47,889 nt of DNA, taken from the NCBI RefSeq assembly GCF_003253705.1, contig NZ_QKYU01000032.1:1-47889 (forward strand), in the 5' to 3' direction. Position 1 is the stretch's first letter, and each line of letters begins with the position of its first letter. This DNA is from Humitalea rosea (GTDB taxonomy: Bacteria; Pseudomonadota; Alphaproteobacteria; Acetobacterales; Acetobacteraceae). The position numbers and the translations under genes were made by a program. This document shows, in pieces, positions 44,620 to 47,889 of this stretch. Under the pieces are notes generated by a model that had not been told where the DNA came from, ran no database searches, and saw only the letters and a list, made by a program, of their open reading frames with translations.

Positions 44620-46098
44620 GTGGATGTGGTTCGGCATCGCACTGCGATCACTCGCCGTGACCTATCACAGCCAGTCCAGGTCTTGGTCTCTCATCGCATC
44701 CTCACCCAAGCAGACACCGTCTTCGACTATGGGTGCGGTCAGGGCGACGATGTGGCGGCACTGGCGGCCAATGGCTTCCAGGCGCACGGGTGGGATCCTC
44801 ACTATGCGCCAGACGGCCTGCGGCGGCCGGCAGACGTCGTCAACCTTGGCTTCGTGCTGAACGTCATCGAGGATCGGCATGAACGCGCTGAAACCCTCAC
44901 AGCCGCCTATAGGTTCGCGAAGCGGGCTCTATGTGTCGCCGTGATGCCGCTCGGCAAATATAGCTTCGGCGCCCTGCGGCCCCATGGCGATGGCTACCTT
45001 ACGGCACGCGGGACCTTTCAGAAGTACTTCGCCCAGCAGGAGCTCCGTGACTTCATCGCGGAGACCCTTGGCGACGCGCCGGTTGCGTTTGCGCCAGGTA
45101 TCTTCGTGGTGTTCCGAGATAAGGACCTTGAGCAGGAGGTCCTGTTCAGGCGTCAGGTCCGCGATATCACTCGGCACTCGGGCTGGCACTCCCCGGAACG
45201 GCCGAGCCGAACGGTCAATGCTCGCCCGGAACTCGTCGAGCGAATCGGTGCAGAGTTGCAAATGCTTTGGGCGGCTATCGTCGACCGCGGCCGCGTCCTC
45301 GATACCGAGGAAGTCCCCAGTGCCCTCCGCGAGCGGCTGCGTGCTGCCAACGTGTCGATCGGGCGGGCCACCGACCTGTGCCTCTCAGATTCCGTCAACC
45401 GAGACGGCCTTGCCGCGGCTGCCACAGCCCGAAAGGAAGACCTGCTTATTCACCTTGCCCTCACCTTGTTTCCCGGCGCACCACGCTACACGACCCTCGC
45501 GCGTTCGATCCAACGAGATCTCCGCGTATTTTTTGGAAGTCACGCTACGGGGATGCAGGAGGCGAACGCTCTGCTGTTCTCGGTCGGGAAGCCGGAGGTC
45601 GTGCGTCAGGCTGTGAGTGCCGCTGTTGAGGCTGGGCTCGGCGGCATGCGAGACGCAGCCACCTTCCGCTTCTATGCTCCCGCCCTAAATCGTCTGGGCG
45701 CTGTGCTACGCGTCCTAGTTGGCTGCGCCGGCGTTCTGCGCGGAGGTACCGAAGGAGCGGATTTCATCGACATCAAACTGGATGGCCGCCGGCTTACCTT
45801 CTTCGCCTGCAAAGATGCGACTGCGCGATTGCCCATCTGCGCCGAACGCACCCGTGTGGACCTTACTCGGCTGAGGGTTTCGGTCGACCAGCCTGAGGGC
45901 ATGGTCCTGTATCTCAAAGCCCGCTTCTTGCCGCGAGACGCGCCGGGCCTAGCCGATCAGTTGGCGTTTGACCGCAAACTTGCGGCTGCCGGGATCGCTG
46001 ACAATGAGGGAAGAGGGCCAGGCTATGCCGAACTGAGAGAGATGCTGAAAAGTTATAGAGCGACCAAGGGGCCGATTGGTCAGGGCGATCAGAAGTGA
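44620..46098 (+). CDS. DNA-phosphorothioation-associated putative methyltransferase (dnd-related)
   Basis: The protein (about 492 residues from the GTG at 44620) matches the family often found beside dnd genes. It opens VVRHRTAITRRDLSQPVQVL, then has the SAM-binding FDYGCGQGDDV (residues 35-45), GWDPHY, DVVNLGFVLNVIED and the signature TFQKYFAQQELRDFI. A long C-terminal half is specific to the family. No dndBCDE genes are in view. Insertion-sequence debris abuts the 5' end. No ribosome site precedes either GTG (44620, 44626), and the frame stays open up to 44443, so the native start signals may have been lost or replaced by the element. Confidence 0.75.
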   Translation: MDVVRHRTAITRRDLSQPVQVLVSHRILTQADTVFDYGCGQGDDVAALAANGFQAHGWDPHYAPDGLRRPADVVNLGFVLNVIEDRHERAETLTAAYRFAKRALCVAVMPLGKYSFGALRPHGDGYLTARGTFQKYFAQQELRDFIAETLGDAPVAFAPGIFVVFRDKDLEQEVLFRRQVRDITRHSGWHSPERPSRTVNARPELVERIGAELQMLWAAIVDRGRVLDTEEVPSALRERLRAANVSIGRATDLCLSDSVNRDGLAAAATARKEDLLIHLALTLFPGAPRYTTLARSIQRDLRVFFGSHATGMQEANALLFSVGKPEVVRQAVSAAVEAGLGGMRDAATFRFYAPALNRLGAVLRVLVGCAGVLRGGTEGADFIDIKLDGRRLTFFACKDATARLPICAERTRVDLTRLRVSVDQPEGMVLYLKARFLPRDAPGLADQLAFDRKLAAAGIADNEGRGPGYAELREMLKSYRATKGPIGQGDQK

Positions 46099-46187
46099 GC
46101 GTCTCTACCGGACCCGCCCAGCCACCGAAGACAGAAACTCGCCCTTGGGCGGACCGCCACCCCGGTCTACATCCATCGAATTGACTG

Positions 46188-46206
46188 GCCGAAATGATGC
46201 CGAAAT
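46188..46206. promoter_or_regulatory. direct repeat GCCGAAAT, 11-bp spacing
   Basis: GCCGAAAT occurs at 46188-46195 and again at 46199-46206, one helical turn apart, directly after a TTGACT at 46181-46186 and about 40 bases before the start at 46247. This could be an operator for a regulator of the HEPN-like gene. No good -10 at the right spacing from the TTGACT was found. Confidence 0.3.
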
Positions 46207-46246
46207 CGGTGGCTGTTATTAGCAGCACCCGCATAGAGTCGACATC

Positions 46247-47194
46247 ATGGATACCGATTCGCTAAAAATTCTGGGCCATTTGGGGCGCATTGGGTACTCG
46301 GAGGATGGAAAGCCGAGGCTAAAGTATCGCGCCATCGATCCCGCAGATCGCTATGTTCACTGCAGCTGCGGAAAACCAGACTGCTGGACCGAGCAAATCG
46401 TGCCGCTGCGCGAGCATATGGTCGCGCTGTTTCGCGCCATTGTAGTTTGCGATTTCGAGGGACAATTTGGAATACGAGGCCAAGCAGAGGAAACTTGGCC
46501 CGGTGTGATCTATGCCCTGCAGATGGCGGCGAGCGTGGAAGACGTGTTCGCGGACCCGTCGCACGTGGACGACAGCGAGGCAGGTCTGTGGTGCAGTGCA
46601 GCTTGGGAGCACGATGAAGAGGATAGAGAAGCTGCTTCCAAATACGCGGCAGCGCTCATCATTTTCAATTTTGTTTGGAATGCCTATGAGGCGGCGACAG
46701 AGATTTCTGCTGGCACACTTTTCTCGGTGGACAAGGTGCCCGTACGTGCCCGCCAGCTATTTAAAGCCGAGCCTGGACTTACCTCGGATGTTTGGGCATT
46801 TGATATTTCATATCGAGTTGCCAGGCATATTTGTTCAAAACTCCCTGCGCTAAAAGAATCAGTCGACTCCATTGAGAAAAAATACTGCCTGTCTGGAGCA
46901 TCTGCTGCTGCTGAACTGGGTCGCGTATTTCGTAATTACATTGCGCATGGTGCCGATAAGATGCCAATCGGCGACAGTCGAGCAGCGTGTTCGAGGTTCT
47001 ACTCAGTCACACGCATGCTCCTTCTCTTGATCCAATTGTTGATTCTGCGTCGAATACAGGACCCCGCACAGCCAGTTCCATTGTCAGTAAATCAGGATCG
47101 CGGCTCCCAGCGCGCTGGTCTACTTTTGCGGAACCTTCATCGTCACGAGGCCCTGTGGCTCGAGCAAGGACTGATGCCAGCCGTGGAAGACTGA
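46247..47194 (+). CDS. unknown protein with HEPN-like R-x4-H motif
   Basis: I do not recognise a named family for this 315-residue protein. The N-terminal third contains a Cys cluster (HCSCGKPDCW) that could bind zinc. The middle is helical (SKYAAALIIFNFVWNAYEAA), and the C-terminal part has RVFRNYIAHGAD, where Arg229 and His234 form the R-x4-H motif of HEPN ribonucleases within a helical setting. Such domains occur in RNA-targeting toxins and phage-defence proteins. Codon use is more AT-rich than in most of the window, which points to transfer. It lies 148 bases after the dnd-related methyltransferase on the same strand. The RNase role is an inference from one motif. Confidence 0.6.
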   Translation: MDTDSLKILGHLGRIGYSEDGKPRLKYRAIDPADRYVHCSCGKPDCWTEQIVPLREHMVALFRAIVVCDFEGQFGIRGQAEETWPGVIYALQMAASVEDVFADPSHVDDSEAGLWCSAAWEHDEEDREAASKYAAALIIFNFVWNAYEAATEISAGTLFSVDKVPVRARQLFKAEPGLTSDVWAFDISYRVARHICSKLPALKESVDSIEKKYCLSGASAAAELGRVFRNYIAHGADKMPIGDSRAACSRFYSVTRMLLLLIQLLILRRIQDPAQPVPLSVNQDRGSQRAGLLLRNLHRHEALWLEQGLMPAVED

Positions 47195-47789
47195 CCCCGA
47201 ATTTCTCGGGAGGCGGCGGAAGGTCAAGAACTCTTCAGCATTGCTCCGGGGTTCCCAAAAGGCTGCGAAGGAGCTTTCCTCCCATCTTTGGGAGACGCAG
47301 ATGTCTGCATTAGAGGTCGAAAGCGTCAGGAGGTTCAATCAGGCGCCGCGCTCGCGGCGCACGGTTAAGGCCTTTCGTGGCCCGATCGGTCACCGCTTGG
47401 ACGCCGTACCAGCGTTTCGTTCTTGAAGCACGGATTTCGGGCAAGTAGGGTTCGAACCGGGGCAAGTCTCGACCGCGCTGAAACCGGCCTTTGACCTAGG
47501 TTTTTGAGTTCCGTACTAAAACGGCCAAGTCAGGAGGTCCGGAGAGAAAGGGCCTCCGGAGAGCGATTTTCCGCCGTCTCCGCGCCGGGCCAGTCAACAG
47601 GTCTGCGGTGAAAACCCCAGGAAACCTGCCACTCAGCGCGGCGGTCGGTCAGGCGGAGAGCACGGCTCGTATGGGAACTGGCGGAGGAGGTGCGACTCGG
47701 TGCAGGCGGTCTTTGTAGAGGTGGTCATGTCCATGAAGTCGAAAAACACGCACCGCGCGCAGTGTCCTACTCAGGCTGACACTGCTCCT
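47195..47789. other. about 600 bases without a recognisable gene
   Basis: No frame here looks coding. It holds a GC-rich inverted repeat (GCGCCGCG/CGCGGCGC, 47343-47360) that might end the upstream transcript, a direct repeat of TCCGGAGAG at 47538-47546 and 47555-47563, and a GGTTCGAACC palindrome near 47450. The mixture suggests recombined or decayed DNA next to a mobile element. Confidence 0.5.
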
Positions 47790-47889
47790 CCTAGCCCGGA
47801 TTATTCATCACGCCCTCGGCGTCTACATTTCGCCGTTGAGCGGCTCGCCTGCTGGTTGTGGTGGCGCGGGTGGTCAGGCCGGCGCAAGC
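47790..47889 (-). mobile_element. probable end of an insertion sequence (IS1380-like), cut by the window edge
   Basis: The plus strand reads CCTAGCCCGGATTATTCA from 47790, which resembles IS1380-type terminal repeats. On the minus strand a frame is open from the window edge for 32 codons and stops with TAG at 47791-47793, ending VDAEGVMNNPG, as if a transposase ran into its own terminal repeat. Only the 3' end is in view, so the family is uncertain. Confidence 0.35.

Noticed and set aside
47445-47475. tRNA-like GGTTCGAACC element
   Set aside because: It resembles a T-loop, but neither strand gives a T-stem of five pairs or an acceptor stem. At most it is a palindrome or decayed attachment site.

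Overview
The window looks like chromosomal DNA of a high-GC alphaproteobacterium, most likely a Roseomonas-like member of the Acetobacteraceae. This is inferred from GC-rich codon use, three Bug-type periplasmic solute receptors, CaiB/BaiF CoA-transferases, the acnA/ccmAB arrangement, a SUV3-like helicase followed by an S4 protein, and an alphaproteobacterial-style TTGACA-17-TAGAAC promoter. No rRNA or housekeeping marker inside the window proves the taxon.

Layout. 1-445: a strong leftward promoter and a leader with a boxA-like element, probably the upstream end of an rRNA operon that lies off the left edge. 446-3517: two paralogous Bug receptors and a LysR regulator, which faces a DUF1127 gene across a perfect ATC-N9-GAT palindrome. 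3771-6813: a lipoprotein-like serine protease, a MATE pump, and a divergent 159-residue unknown gene with a Fur-like 7-1-7 box between the last two. 6905-9204: acyl-CoA dehydrogenase and class III CoA-transferase, overlapping by one base. 9286-13644: lytic transglycosylase, small RHH-like protein, S4 protein and SUV3-like helicase. 13759-17580: chemoreceptor, MFS permease, exported amidohydrolase. 17703-21732: acnA with a perfect 15-bp hairpin at its 3' end, divergent from ccmA-ccmB. 21800-24680: Fe(II)/2-oxoglutarate dioxygenase, RraA-family protein, SnoaL-like protein and TetR regulator.

25439-28226 is a tightly overlapping three-gene set: two glutaconate-CoA-transferase-like subunits and a CaiB/BaiF enzyme. 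It is followed by a DMT exporter, an HWE-type sensor kinase, and an SMP-30/FAH-family pair. Converging on these is a four-gene catabolic operon read leftwards (37310 to 32689): luciferase-like monooxygenase, TfdA-like dioxygenase, an AMP-forming ligase resembling oxalyl-CoA synthetases, and a ketopantoate-reductase-like enzyme. A tRNA-Gly(CCC) separates this operon from metZ and a LysE-family exporter. Next come a P1B-type metal ATPase fused to a hemerythrin domain, a flavin reductase and a third Bug receptor.

From about 44370 to the right edge the DNA is accessory. A short IS630-like start is joined to a piece of IS3-type orfA on the opposite strand. This abuts the 5' end of a gene of the DNA-phosphorothioation-associated methyltransferase family, with no dnd genes in view. 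Downstream is a protein of lower-GC appearance carrying an R-x4-H (HEPN-like RNase) motif, then about 600 bases with no recognisable gene, then what looks like the end of another insertion sequence at the window edge. The methyltransferase plus HEPN-like pair is the best candidate for an undescribed system here, probably defence-related.
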